In this document: positions 16,272 to 24,920 of the stretch, one piece after another
Layout of the letters: the number at the start of each line of letters is the position of its first letter
How positions within the stretch are numbered: the first letter of the stretch is position 1
Source: an uncultured Flavobacteriaceae bacterium
Lineage (GTDB): Bacteria > Bacteroidota > Bacteroidia > Flavobacteriales > Flavobacteriaceae
DNA length: 33,455 bases
Reading direction: 5' to 3'
Assembly: GCA_937923735.1 (NCBI GenBank)
Contig: CALDUJ010000186.1
Span: 1 to 33,455, forward strand
Position numbers and translations under genes: made by a program
Notes under the pieces: model-generated
The model's input: the letters and a program-made list of their open reading frames with translations, nothing else
The model's database searches: none
Told to the model about the DNA's origin: nothing

Positions 16272-16344
16272 AGTTAGTTAATTATTAACCACCGCAATAG
16301 TATGCGCTTTTGGCACAACTATTGGTTTTAAAATTTTAGAAATT

Positions 16345-16641
16345 ATGAGAAAATTATTTTTATGTATGTCTTTTTTCGTTGCATTTAGTTTGATGAGTTT
16401 TGCCAATACCAATGAAATGGATGTTATAGTTGACAAAGATTTCAGCACCGAGATTACGGATGCAAACTACGAAATACAATATGAAATTGTAGAATATGCA
16501 TACGATCATTGTACGATTACCGTCACCGTTACAAATTCAAGTGGTAGTTATTCAGCGACAGCAACAAATAATCAAGGCGATTGTGTTGCTGCCCAGGCTG
16601 CCGCTTCGAGAATGGCTCGTCTAATGGCTGAGTTTAATTAG
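16345..16641 (+). CDS. small secreted protein of unknown family
   Basis: The 98-residue protein has a clear signal peptide (MRKLFLCMSFFVAFSLMSFA, cleavage near residue 20), leaving a mature acidic protein of about 78 residues. It contains an alternating beta-prone stretch (CTITVTVTNSSGSYSATATN), two cysteines in the mature part (C56 and C80, possible disulphide) and an Ala-rich C-terminal helix (VAAQAAASRMARLMAEF). No family is recognised. It is the first gene before a GLPGLI protein and a TonB-type barrel and is separated from them by a strong inverted repeat, so it may be made in larger amounts than they are. A role as ligand, cargo or partner of the barrel is speculation. Confidence 0.75.
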   Translation: MRKLFLCMSFFVAFSLMSFANTNEMDVIVDKDFSTEITDANYEIQYEIVEYAYDHCTITVTVTNSSGSYSATATNNQGDCVAAQAAASRMARLMAEFN

Positions 16642-16664
16642 TAACTTAATAAATTATAAAAACA

Positions 16665-16703
16665 AGCAAGTAAAATCTTGTAAAAGCCAGGGTTTTACTT
16701 GCT
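16665..16703 (+). other. long intercistronic stem-loop between small secreted protein and GLPGLI genes
   Basis: AGCAAGTAAAA (16665-16675) and TTTTACTTGCT (16693-16703) form a perfect 11-bp stem with a 17-nt loop that repeats part of the stem sequence (GTAAAA). It has no T-run on the plus strand after it, so it is not a standard terminator. It ends 13 bp before the GLPGLI start codon and could slow 3' decay of the upstream message, attenuate read-through, or occlude the downstream start. Confidence 0.65.
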
Positions 16704-16716
16704 ATAATATAAAAAA

Positions 16717-17481
16717 ATGAAAATTCTCTTATTTTTATTGACATGTGTGTCTTTATATGCTCAAAATTCTGGTCGTGTAGAATATATGCATGTAACTAGA
16801 ACTTCAATAGATTATAAAACTACAGCAGTATTCGAATTTAATAGTGAAGTTTCAAAATATAGAGTTCTTAAACATAATCAATCTCCAAAGGAAATAACCA
16901 GTACTTTTGAAGATAATAACTTGACTGTTTTTATGCCTGAATCTAAATTTAGGCCAGAATATTTTGTAGATATATCTTCTAACATGCTGTTAAGCTATAA
17001 GTATATGTTTAAAAAAAACAACTTGTTAAAGGAGGCGATCCCTAAGATTGATTGGAAAATTAAAGATGAGTTTAAACTTTTGAACACTATTAAATGCCAA
17101 AAGGCTATTGGCTATTTTAGAGGTAGAACATATAGCGTATGGTTTGCAAATGATATACCTGTGCCTTATGGGCCATGGAAATTACAAGGATTGCCAGGGG
17201 TTATTTTAGAAGCACAAGATGATAAGAGCGAAATATTTTTTAAAGCAACGAAAGTAACGCTACAAGACATGAATGATATAGAGCTTCCAGATATTAAAAA
17301 AGCAATATCTTTAAAAGAGTTTATAACGGTTGTTATACCAGAAAAAAATGAGGAATTAGCAGCGTTTATGAACTCAAAGCAAGCAGATAGAAATACTACT
17401 GTTTCAGCTTTTAAACCTAATCGGAATACATTTAAAGAGATTATATACGAATGGGAAGACGGGTATCCCAAACAAGATTAG
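16717..17481 (+). CDS. GLPGLI-family secreted protein
   Basis: The 254-residue protein has a short signal peptide (MKILLFLLTCVSLYAQ) and the full hallmark of the GLPGLI family: a WKIKDEF strand, IKCQKAIGYFRGRTYSVWF, then IPVPYGPWKLQGLPGVILE, where residues 158-163 read GLPGVI. The family is restricted mainly to Bacteroidota, is predicted to act in the periplasm or outer membrane, and has no established biochemical role. It is commonly found next to TonB-type barrels, as here, where the barrel gene starts 22 bp downstream. The stem-loop at 16665-16703 lies just before the start. Confidence 0.92.
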   Translation: MKILLFLLTCVSLYAQNSGRVEYMHVTRTSIDYKTTAVFEFNSEVSKYRVLKHNQSPKEITSTFEDNNLTVFMPESKFRPEYFVDISSNMLLSYKYMFKKNNLLKEAIPKIDWKIKDEFKLLNTIKCQKAIGYFRGRTYSVWFANDIPVPYGPWKLQGLPGVILEAQDDKSEIFFKATKVTLQDMNDIELPDIKKAISLKEFITVVIPEKNEELAAFMNSKQADRNTTVSAFKPNRNTFKEIIYEWEDGYPKQD

Positions 17482-17503
17482 CTTTAATTTAATTACATGA
17501 CGT

Positions 17504-20194
17504 TTGCTGAAATTACCTAGACATTACAGATATACATTCTTTTTTATTTGTTCTATTATTCATAATTTCACTAATGCGCAAACCAATGTTGTTGGGCTCA
17601 TTACAGATGTAAAAAATGAGCCAATTCCTTACACTAACATTGTATTAAAAGCATCAGATTCTTTAGCCTCAATTATTGCTTATACTTATGCTGAAAATAA
17701 TGGTAAATACAATTTAGAAATTGACAAAACAGGTGATTTTAATTTGGTAATATCTTCATTAGGCTACGAACAAAAAATAATCCCAATACAAATTGATGGT
17801 ATAACAAAAGAGGTCACTAAAAACGTGTCTTTAATTGAACGCACTTTTGAGTTGGACGAAATTATTATACAAAACGAGTTGCCTATTAAAGTTGGGAGAG
17901 ACACTATTACATTCAATGTGCAAAAATTCATTAGAGGCAATGAGACAGTGATAGAGGATTTGCTTAAAAACTTACCAGGGGTTAATGTCGATGTTGATGG
18001 TAAAATAACTATTGGTAACCAAGAAATAGAGAAACTCATGGTGGATGGTGATGATCTTTTTGAAAAAGGTTACACGATTCTCTCCAAAAACTTACCAGTA
18101 CATCCGGTTGAAACTGTAGAGATATTAAAAAATTACTCTAACAATAGGCTACTTAAAGAGATTGAAAGTAGTAATAAAGTTGCTGTTAATTTAAAACTTA
18201 AAGAAGGCGCTAAAAATATTTGGTTTGGTAATGTTACATTAGGTTATGATATAGAGTTTAATAGCCGTTACAATGTAAAAGGGAATTTAGCTAATTTTGG
18301 AAAGAAAAATAAATACTACTTTTTAACAAACCTTAATAATACAGGAGATGATGCAACCGGGGATATTAACCAGCTTATAAAACCCATTCGTTTTAATGAG
18401 CCTGGTAGCATTGGTGATGATCAACGTATATTCAACTTAAACAATTTGTCATCTTATGTTCCTAACTTTATGCCTGGAAGAACTAATTTTAATAATGCAG
18501 AATTAGTATCGTTAAATGCGATTTTTAATATTACTGATAAAATTAAGTTAAAAACACTGGCGTTTTTTAACAGCGATGAAAATGATTTTTTTAGAAATAG
18601 TACAGAAAACTTCAATAGTAATCAAACTAATTTCACGAATTCAGAAGATTTTGTTTTAAGGAAGCGTAAACAAACAGGTTTTGGAAAAATAGATTTAATT
18701 CATAATATATCTAAAACTAAATCACTAGAAATAACCACCAAATACAACAAGAGAAATCAAGATAGTCGCTCGGACTTAATCTTTAATAACATTTCTACTA
18801 TCCAAGAATTAGGCACAGCAAATACTCTTTTTGACCAAAAAATCAGCTATACAAATAGATTTAAAGAGAAAAAAGTATTTATCTTAACGGGTCGATATAT
18901 TAATGAGAAATCACCTCAAGCATATAATATTAACCAGTTTTTTTATCAAGATCTTTTTCCAGAAATAGATAACGCTGATAGTGTGTCTCAATTAAGTGAA
19001 AACAAATATAGATTTGCTGGTTTTGAAAGTCATCTTTTAGATAGGAAGAAAAATGGAAATCTATTTGAATTAAAGGTTGGGAATGAAATTAGAATAGATG
19101 ATTTAAAATCAATATTTAGCGTTTATGATCAAAACATACTAATTGAACAACCTGAAGGATTTCAAAACAACTTGAAGTACACTACTAATGATTTTTACTT
19201 TAAGTGTAAGTATCTTCTGAAGATAAATGAATTTGGCTTTGAAGGGAATTTGGAGTTTCATCAATTATTCAATAAAATTCAATTTATCGATAATGATATA
19301 AATGAAGTTCCCTTTTTTATAAATCCTGGTTTTCGTATTAATTGGAAAATAAATAGCAAAAACGAGATAAACACTTCTCTAAGTTACAATGCAACGAATG
19401 CAGATGTGTTAAGTACAACAAATAATTTTTCGCTTACTGGATTTCGTTCCTTTTCTCAAGGAACAGGAAGTTTTAATCAACTCAGAGCTTCAAATTATTT
19501 TATTAATTATCGATTGGGAGATTGGGGCGATCGCTTTTTTGCAAGTGCAACTGTTAGTTATACTAAGAATAATGATTTTTTTTCTACCAATTCATTAATT
19601 AGTCAAGATTTTTCATTGTCTGAACAAATCATCATCAATGATTCAGAGTTTTTCAATTCATCTTCTAACATCGACTATTATTTTAAGCACATTAAATCTA
19701 ATCTAAAATTAAATTTAGGCTATTCTAAGTCTAGGCTTAGTAATATTGTTAATGAATCAGATTTTAGAGAAGTTAATTCTTCCAATAATAATTATGGTTT
19801 AAAGTTACGTTCTGGATTTAAAGGCGTTTTTAATTATCATTTTGGGACTGAATGGACTTTCAATAAAATAGATGTTGGTGAATTTGGAAATTCATTTACA
19901 GATAATGTCAGTTTTTTAGATTTAACATTCGCGTTTAATGATAAGTTCAACTTTGATTTGAAAAGCGAACGTTATTATTTTGGAAACTTGCAATCCAATA
20001 ATATATTTTATTTTTTGGATGTTAACGCAAGATACATGGTCAAGAAAAACAAAATGACTCTGTTTTTAGATGCAAGAAACCTATTTAACACTAGGCGCTT
20101 TCAAAATTTTTCTATAAGTGATATTAGCAGTTCTACAACAGAATACAGACTCTTACCCAGGTATGTTCTGTTAAAACTTGAATACCGGTTTTAA
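17504..20194 (+). CDS. TonB-dependent-receptor-like outer-membrane beta-barrel with regulatory domain
   Basis: The 896-residue protein has a signal peptide ending near TNAQ (residue 26), a carboxypeptidase-like regulatory domain at about 28-105 (VVGLITDVKNEPIPYTNIVL), a plug-like domain at about 125-240 (VIEDLLKNLPGVNVDVDGKI, PVHPVETVEILKN) and a long beta-barrel that ends in aromatic LEYRF, as outer-membrane proteins do. It probably imports or binds a ligand at the outer membrane with its GLPGLI partner; the substrate is unknown. The only in-frame start is TTG at 17504, as TGA at 17498 closes the frame upstream. An ATG at 17497 is out of frame and ends after seven codons. Either TTG is the true start or a single-base difference has shifted the natural ATG. 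Confidence 0.9.
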   Translation: MLKLPRHYRYTFFFICSIIHNFTNAQTNVVGLITDVKNEPIPYTNIVLKASDSLASIIAYTYAENNGKYNLEIDKTGDFNLVISSLGYEQKIIPIQIDGITKEVTKNVSLIERTFELDEIIIQNELPIKVGRDTITFNVQKFIRGNETVIEDLLKNLPGVNVDVDGKITIGNQEIEKLMVDGDDLFEKGYTILSKNLPVHPVETVEILKNYSNNRLLKEIESSNKVAVNLKLKEGAKNIWFGNVTLGYDIEFNSRYNVKGNLANFGKKNKYYFLTNLNNTGDDATGDINQLIKPIRFNEPGSIGDDQRIFNLNNLSSYVPNFMPGRTNFNNAELVSLNAIFNITDKIKLKTLAFFNSDENDFFRNSTENFNSNQTNFTNSEDFVLRKRKQTGFGKIDLIHNISKTKSLEITTKYNKRNQDSRSDLIFNNISTIQELGTANTLFDQKISYTNRFKEKKVFILTGRYINEKSPQAYNINQFFYQDLFPEIDNADSVSQLSENKYRFAGFESHLLDRKKNGNLFELKVGNEIRIDDLKSIFSVYDQNILIEQPEGFQNNLKYTTNDFYFKCKYLLKINEFGFEGNLEFHQLFNKIQFIDNDINEVPFFINPGFRINWKINSKNEINTSLSYNATNADVLSTTNNFSLTGFRSFSQGTGSFNQLRASNYFINYRLGDWGDRFFASATVSYTKNNDFFSTNSLISQDFSLSEQIIINDSEFFNSSSNIDYYFKHIKSNLKLNLGYSKSRLSNIVNESDFREVNSSNNNYGLKLRSGFKGVFNYHFGTEWTFNKIDVGEFGNSFTDNVSFLDLTFAFNDKFNFDLKSERYYFGNLQSNNIFYFLDVNARYMVKKNKMTLFLDARNLFNTRRFQNFSISDISSSTTEYRLLPRYVLLKLEYRF

Positions 20195-20277
20195 TGCTTT
20201 TAAATTGATTTACCACTATTTTAAGATAAAATCGCTTCATTTTTTTTAGTTTTGGCGCACAAATAATTCTAAATAAA

Positions 20278-20964
20278 ATGAAACGATTAATACTATTAGC
20301 GTTGTTGATTGGAGGCACTTCCGCTTTCTCGCAAACAAACACAGAACTACTTAAGCACTTTGAGGCCTACTACAAGCAGATGAGATTACAGGGCGATGTA
20401 CAAGGTGCCATTAATGGATTAACACATTTGGATGTGTTGCAACCATCTCAAGCGAAGAAAGATACCTTGGCCTATTTGTACTTCTCCGAAGGTAAAAGCA
20501 TGCAGGCCTTAAATGTTATTGGTATTGAAAAAAACGCAACAGATTCGGAGATAGCAGTTGAGGTAAAGGCTCTGGCCTTAAAAGCGGTTAATCAACCAAA
20601 ACGTGCTTTAGAGCATTTTGAAGTTATGTTTTCCCGTAAACCAAATGTTTTATTGGCTTATGAGATGGCTGATTTAAAATTGCAAGTAAATGACCTGGCA
20701 GGAGCTAAAGCAAATATTGAATATGGCTTAGCAAATGCAAAAGATGAAATGCGCGCTTTTTACGAAACACAAACGCCATACCAAGTGCCAGCCAAGGCGG
20801 CACTGCTATACTTAAAGAGTATTGTTACCCTTAGTGAGGACCGAACAGCCAATCTGGATGCTGCTTTAGGGCTTCTGAATCAAGCACTACAAATTGAGCC
20901 AAATTTTAATATGGCTGCGGTAACCAAGAATGCATTATTAGCTGGAAAGAACACCAAAGAATAA
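20278..20964 (+). CDS. periplasmic tetratricopeptide-repeat protein
   Basis: The 228-residue protein has a signal peptide (MKRLILLALLIGGTSAFSQ) followed by helical repeats consistent with degenerate TPRs, for example SEGKSMQALNVIG, NQPKRALEHFEVMFSRKPN and LDAALGLLNQALQIEPN. It would be a periplasmic or surface scaffold with no enzymatic motif. It follows the barrel gene by 83 bp on the same strand and may belong to the same transcript. A strong bidirectional terminator lies just after it. Confidence 0.8.
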   Translation: MKRLILLALLIGGTSAFSQTNTELLKHFEAYYKQMRLQGDVQGAINGLTHLDVLQPSQAKKDTLAYLYFSEGKSMQALNVIGIEKNATDSEIAVEVKALALKAVNQPKRALEHFEVMFSRKPNVLLAYEMADLKLQVNDLAGAKANIEYGLANAKDEMRAFYETQTPYQVPAKAALLYLKSIVTLSEDRTANLDAALGLLNQALQIEPNFNMAAVTKNALLAGKNTKE

Positions 20965-20983
20965 GTAATTAGGATACAGTAAT

Positions 20984-21019
20984 AAAAAAAGGTACGCGAA
21001 TCGTCGCGTACCTTTTTTT
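20984..21019. terminator. bidirectional Rho-independent terminator
   Basis: GGTACGCGA and TCGCGTACC form a perfect 9-bp stem with an ATCG loop, flanked by seven A residues on the left and seven T residues on the right, so it works in both directions. It sits between the convergent TPR and M13 peptidase genes. Confidence 0.95.
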
Positions 21020-21052
21020 ATGTTGTTGCATTTAGCGTCATTAAAACTGTTC

Positions 21053-23110
21053 TTACCAGATTCTAACTCTTTTTTCTGGTGGTAAATACATGGCATCCCC
21101 ATCTTTAATATCAAATGCCTCATAAAAAGCATCAATATTCTTTAAAGGCTGTGTAGCTCTGTAAATACCCGGAGAATGTGGGTCTGTCTTAATCTGAGTT
21201 CTTAAGGCATCTTCTCGCGTAAGGGTTCTCCAAACAGTAGCCCAAGACATAAAGAAACGTTGCTCTGCTGTAAAGCCATCAATGTCATCAGGTCTTCCTT
21301 CTTTCTTGAATAGTAGTTGAAGCCCATCGTAAGCTCCTAAAACACCACCAAGGTCACCAATGTTTTCTCCTAAGGTAAATTTACCGTTAATGTTTACACT
21401 GTCCAAGACTTCAATACTGCTATATTGTTCAGCTAGTGCATTTCCTCTTTTTTCAAACTCCGCTAAATCTTCGGGCGTCCACCAATTATTTAAGTTGCCA
21501 TCACCATCAAAGCGTGATCCAGAATCGTCAAAAGCATGCGAGATTTCATGACCAATAACAGCACCAATACCACCATAATTAACAGCGTCGTCTGCGGTGT
21601 AATTATAAAAAGGTGGTTGCAGTATAGCAGCAGGGAACACGATTTCGTTATTTAATGGATTAAAATATGCATTCACTGTCTGAGGTGCCATACCCCATTC
21701 TTTTTTGTCAACGGGTTCGTTTATATCGGCCAGGTTCTTTTTAATTTGCCAATTTGCAACAGCTAACATGTTCTCCGCATAGCTATTACCCTCTTTTACG
21801 TCTAATGTAGAATAGTCTTCCCATTCGTCTGGATAACCTATTTTAACAGTAAATTTATCTAACTTTTCAATCGCTTTAGTTTTTGTGTCTTCACTCATCC
21901 AATCTAGGACTTCTATCCTGTTTTGAAAAGCCTTGATAACATTAGCAATCATTTTTTCGGCTTTTTCTTTAGCTTCAGGCGGGAATTTTGCATCTACATA
22001 CAATTTGCCTACAGCTTCACCAACGCTACCATTTACAGTTCCAAGAGCGCGTTCTTCCGCAGGGCGTTGTTGTTTTGCACCATTTAATGTTTTAGCATAA
22101 AAATCCCAGTTTGCTTTTTCGATTTCTGTTGAGAGTGAACCAGCAGCTTGGTTTAAAGATGACCAACGCATTATGGTTTTGAGGTCTTCTAGAGGTGTGG
22201 TCGTCATCACTTTTTGGAGTTCAGCCATGTATTTTGGTTGCATGACCATGACCGTATCTAAAGCTTTTTCTACACCCATGTCAGCTAGGAATTTCTTCCA
22301 ATTTATTGCTGATGTCATTTCCTGCAGTTGTTGCACAGATCTAGGATTGTTAAAGTTTCTTGCGTCACGACTTTGTACTTTATCCAATCTTGGTTCAGCC
22401 AACTTTGTCTCTAAGGCTAATATGGTTTCAGACGCTTTTTTGGCTTTCTCTTCATCATCGCCGAGATACCTTAGCATACGAACGATGTGGGTTTTATATT
22501 GCTCCCTGATTTCTTTGGATTTTTCATCTTGATCTAAATAGTAATCTCTATCAGGTAATCCTAATCCGCCTGGCACGATATAAGGTGCATTCATACTACT
22601 ATCGTTAAGATCCGGAAAAACAGCTAAGCCTGTAAAGGGAGCTGAGACTGCTATTTCAGTTGCTAGAACCGTTTGAAGGTCGTTTAAGTTGTTGATGCCA
22701 GCAACGGCATTCATAGCAGGCATTAAAGGTGTAATACCAGCCTTGTTTCTGGCTACTGTATCGAGCTCAGACTCAAAAATTAAGAGACCTTTCTTTTGAT
22801 CGGTGCCTTCCGAATAACCTAGTTCTTTGGCTGTTTTTAGAATTTCTAGAACGTCAGCTCTGGTTGATTTACGTAACACTCCAAAGCCTCCCCAACGTGT
22901 TTCGTCTTCAGGAATTGTGGTTGTCTTTGCCCAAGTTCCATTAACGTAATTGTAAAAATCGTCTTTCGGATTTACATCCGTGTCCATGTTTTCCAGAACA
23001 ATACCTGGAATTTTCTCTGCAATATCTTGATTGCTGTCGTCTTTACATGAGGTTAGTCCCAATAAGACAAACGCACCCAGTAAAAAGGAAAATTTGTAAT
23101 TGATTTTCAT
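21053..23110 (-). CDS. pepO: M13-family zinc metallopeptidase lipoprotein (neprilysin/PepO type)
   Basis: I placed the start at 23110, since MKINYKFSFLLGAFVLLGLTSC is a lipoprotein signal with lipobox L-T-S-C; the frame extends nine codons upstream. The 685-residue protein has the M13 N-terminal domain (PKDDFYNYVNGTWAKTT, RWGGFGVL) and catalytic domain: NAYFNPLNNEIVFPAAIL, then HEISH with zinc ligands H521 and H525, catalytic E522, and third ligand E582 in GENIGDLGG. It ends RVRIW, the conserved C-terminal Trp of the family. It should degrade small peptides in the periplasm or at the cell surface, anchored by lipid. The gene is probably transcribed after the small lipoprotein upstream, or alone. 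Confidence 0.95.
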   Translation of the reverse strand: MKINYKFSFLLGAFVLLGLTSCKDDSNQDIAEKIPGIVLENMDTDVNPKDDFYNYVNGTWAKTTTIPEDETRWGGFGVLRKSTRADVLEILKTAKELGYSEGTDQKKGLLIFESELDTVARNKAGITPLMPAMNAVAGINNLNDLQTVLATEIAVSAPFTGLAVFPDLNDSSMNAPYIVPGGLGLPDRDYYLDQDEKSKEIREQYKTHIVRMLRYLGDDEEKAKKASETILALETKLAEPRLDKVQSRDARNFNNPRSVQQLQEMTSAINWKKFLADMGVEKALDTVMVMQPKYMAELQKVMTTTPLEDLKTIMRWSSLNQAAGSLSTEIEKANWDFYAKTLNGAKQQRPAEERALGTVNGSVGEAVGKLYVDAKFPPEAKEKAEKMIANVIKAFQNRIEVLDWMSEDTKTKAIEKLDKFTVKIGYPDEWEDYSTLDVKEGNSYAENMLAVANWQIKKNLADINEPVDKKEWGMAPQTVNAYFNPLNNEIVFPAAILQPPFYNYTADDAVNYGGIGAVIGHEISHAFDDSGSRFDGDGNLNNWWTPEDLAEFEKRGNALAEQYSSIEVLDSVNINGKFTLGENIGDLGGVLGAYDGLQLLFKKEGRPDDIDGFTAEQRFFMSWATVWRTLTREDALRTQIKTDPHSPGIYRATQPLKNIDAFYEAFDIKDGDAMYLPPEKRVRIW

Positions 23111-23222
23111 TTTCTTGATTTGTTTAGTGTGTAACAAGTTAATTATTAATTAGAAGACGAAGTTCACTTTTTGTTACAGATTAACAAAAAAATAATAAAA
23201 AAAGGAAATTAATCAGTCCTAA

Positions 23223-23753
23223 CTAGAGATTAGACTTGGAAATATTTTGTGCCTCTTTTTCTAATTTCTTGTTCATTTGAAGATTTAAATTAGAACACGC
23301 TTGAAGAAATTCTTTTACAGCTTCTAACAACTCTTTTTTTGGAGTGTTAGTAATTTGGACAGCACTTTTTAGTTTATAGAACTTTGTTTCGAGAGCCGTA
23401 ATCCTTGCGATTATCGATTGGCTTGAAACGTTTTCTGGAATCGTTGCTTTTAAATCCTTAATTAAGGCTTGCATTATTTTATTATCACCTTCAAAATAGG
23501 ATAAGTCAGCACTCCTAATAGATGTAATTAGTGTTTCTAATTCTGAGTAGGTAGCCCAATTAACAACTGCTTTTTTTGTAGCACTATTTAACCCATAATC
23601 TAAATACCTAATACTCTCGACTTCTTTTTTAGTGACTCTTAAAACTTGTGATGCCTCCACTTCCTCCAATTCAGTAGATGTATTTTGTTTTGATGTTTCT
23701 TTTTCACAAGCTAAAAAAAGTAAAAGGCCTATAATAGCGGTAAATAGTTTCAT
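23223..23753 (-). CDS. small helical lipoprotein of unknown function
   Basis: The start at 23753 gives MKLFTAIIGLLLFLACEKE with lipobox F-L-A-C; five extra codons upstream were rejected. The mature protein of about 160 residues is rich in Lys, Glu and Leu and looks all-helical (ELETLITSIRSADLSYFEGD, ARITALETKFYKLKSAVQIT, KEFLQACSNLNLQMNKKLEK). I do not recognise the family; the pattern resembles small Flavobacteriaceae lipoproteins that form helical bundles. It lies 112 bp upstream of the M13 gene on the same strand. Confidence 0.75.
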   Translation of the reverse strand: MKLFTAIIGLLLFLACEKETSKQNTSTELEEVEASQVLRVTKKEVESIRYLDYGLNSATKKAVVNWATYSELETLITSIRSADLSYFEGDNKIMQALIKDLKATIPENVSSQSIIARITALETKFYKLKSAVQITNTPKKELLEAVKEFLQACSNLNLQMNKKLEKEAQNISKSNL

Positions 23754-23867
23754 GTATGTGTAACTCATTATTATACAAATATATTGCTATTAGCGTCTAA
23801 GTTAAACGATTGGTATTAAAAAAATAATTTTAACCCTGTAGCGTGTCGATTGCCATAAGAATCTTAC

Positions 23868-23875
23868 TATTTTTG
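23868..23875 (+). promoter_or_regulatory. possible -7 box of threonine dehydrogenase gene
   Basis: TATTTTTG matches TAnnTTTG exactly, 28 bp before the ATG. A good -33 TTTG at the normal distance was not found, so the call is weak. Confidence 0.3.
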
Positions 23876-23903
23876 AGTTTTATTTGACGTAATCTCACAT
23901 TTA

Positions 23904-24854
23904 ATGAAATCTAAAATACTTATTATTGGTGCTTGCGGGCAAATAGGCTCCGAATTAACCTCAAAGCTTCGACAGTTGCATGGCATAGATAATGTAATTG
24001 CTAGTGATATTAATACCAGAAATTTGGATTTAGTAAATTCCGGTCCTTTTGAGATTATCGATGCTAAGAACTTTAATGCGGTAAAAGATTGTTGTAAAAA
24101 TTACAATATAGATACGGTGTATCTTATGGCTGCTTTGTTAAGCGCCACAGGCGAAAAATATCCTATGGAAGCATGGGATTTAAATATGAATTCCTTATTT
24201 CATGTGCTAAACTTAGCAAAAGGAGGTACTATTAAAAAGGTGTTTTGGCCAAGTAGTATTGCTGTTTTTGGACCTACAACACCTAATAAAAACACACCGC
24301 AACACACCACCATGGAGCCAACTACTGTTTATGGGATTACGAAGCAAGTTGGAGAGAGGTGGTGCGAATATTATAACCAAAGATATGGTGTAGATGTGCG
24401 AAGTATACGCTATCCAGGAATTATAAGTTGGAAGACAATGCCAGGTGGAGGTACAACCGATTATGCGGTGGAAATCTATCACAAGGCGATAACAGAAAAA
24501 AAATACGAGTGTTTTCTTTCTAAAGAAACCGAATTGCCAATGATGTTTATGGAAGATGCCATTGATGCTACCGTTGGAATTATGGAATCCGACACAAAAA
24601 AAATTCAAATTAGATCGGCCTATAATTTAGCAGCCATCAGCTTCACTCCGGAACAAATAGCGAATTCCATAAAAAAGCATATTCCTGGTTTTCAAATAAC
24701 TTACAAGCCAGATTTTAGACAAGCAATCGCAGACTCATGGCCAAAAAGTATAGATGATTCCGCAGCAAGAAAAGATTGGTCATGGAATCATAAGTATGAT
24801 CTTGAGGCTATGACCAAGGAAATGATTCTTCAACTCAAGAAGAAATACAATTAA
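23904..24854 (+). CDS. NAD-dependent L-threonine 3-dehydrogenase, SDR type
   Basis: The 316-residue protein has an extended-SDR fold with nucleotide motif G9-x2-G12-x2-G15 (IIGACGQIGSEL), aspartate D39-type ribose contact (VIASDIN), S117/S118 (WPSSIAVFG) and catalytic Y143-x3-K147 (TVYGITKQ). The stretch RSIRYPGIISW followed by PGGGTTDYAVEIYHKA is characteristic of the short-chain L-threonine dehydrogenases first studied in Flavobacterium frigidimaris and related organisms, and separates them from UDP-galactose epimerases. It oxidises threonine to 2-amino-3-oxobutyrate with NAD, feeding glycine and acetyl-CoA formation in the cytoplasm. The usual partner (2-amino-3-ketobutyrate CoA ligase) is not next to it in this window. 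Confidence 0.87.
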   Translation: MKSKILIIGACGQIGSELTSKLRQLHGIDNVIASDINTRNLDLVNSGPFEIIDAKNFNAVKDCCKNYNIDTVYLMAALLSATGEKYPMEAWDLNMNSLFHVLNLAKGGTIKKVFWPSSIAVFGPTTPNKNTPQHTTMEPTTVYGITKQVGERWCEYYNQRYGVDVRSIRYPGIISWKTMPGGGTTDYAVEIYHKAITEKKYECFLSKETELPMMFMEDAIDATVGIMESDTKKIQIRSAYNLAAISFTPEQIANSIKKHIPGFQITYKPDFRQAIADSWPKSIDDSAARKDWSWNHKYDLEAMTKEMILQLKKKYN

Positions 24855-24920
24855 AGATTCCTTTGGTCGAAAATCAATTCAAAAAAATCTACGGCAATAA
24901 ATTAATCGTAAATTTGTTAT

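Larger units (their letters stand above)
15914..16344. other. 430-bp region upstream of the small secreted protein/GLPGLI/TonB cluster
   Basis: No gene is supported; the 66-codon frame at 15987-16187 runs through a 14-T homopolymer (16030-16043) and has no recognisable features. The region carries a 21-bp inverted repeat (15964-15984) and a double CCAGAC repeat (16229-16271). It is unusually long for a Bacteroidota leader and looks like a regulatory region for the downstream operon. No clear terminator for the M28 gene was found. Confidence 0.55.

Noticed and set aside
16268-16276. ACAGTTAGT as a LytTR-type half-site
   Set aside because: The consensus is short and degenerate and there is no second half-site at the proper spacing.
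23904-24854. Annotation as UDP-glucose 4-epimerase
   Set aside because: The PGGGTTDYAVEIYHKA stretch and the short length fit SDR-type L-threonine dehydrogenase better.
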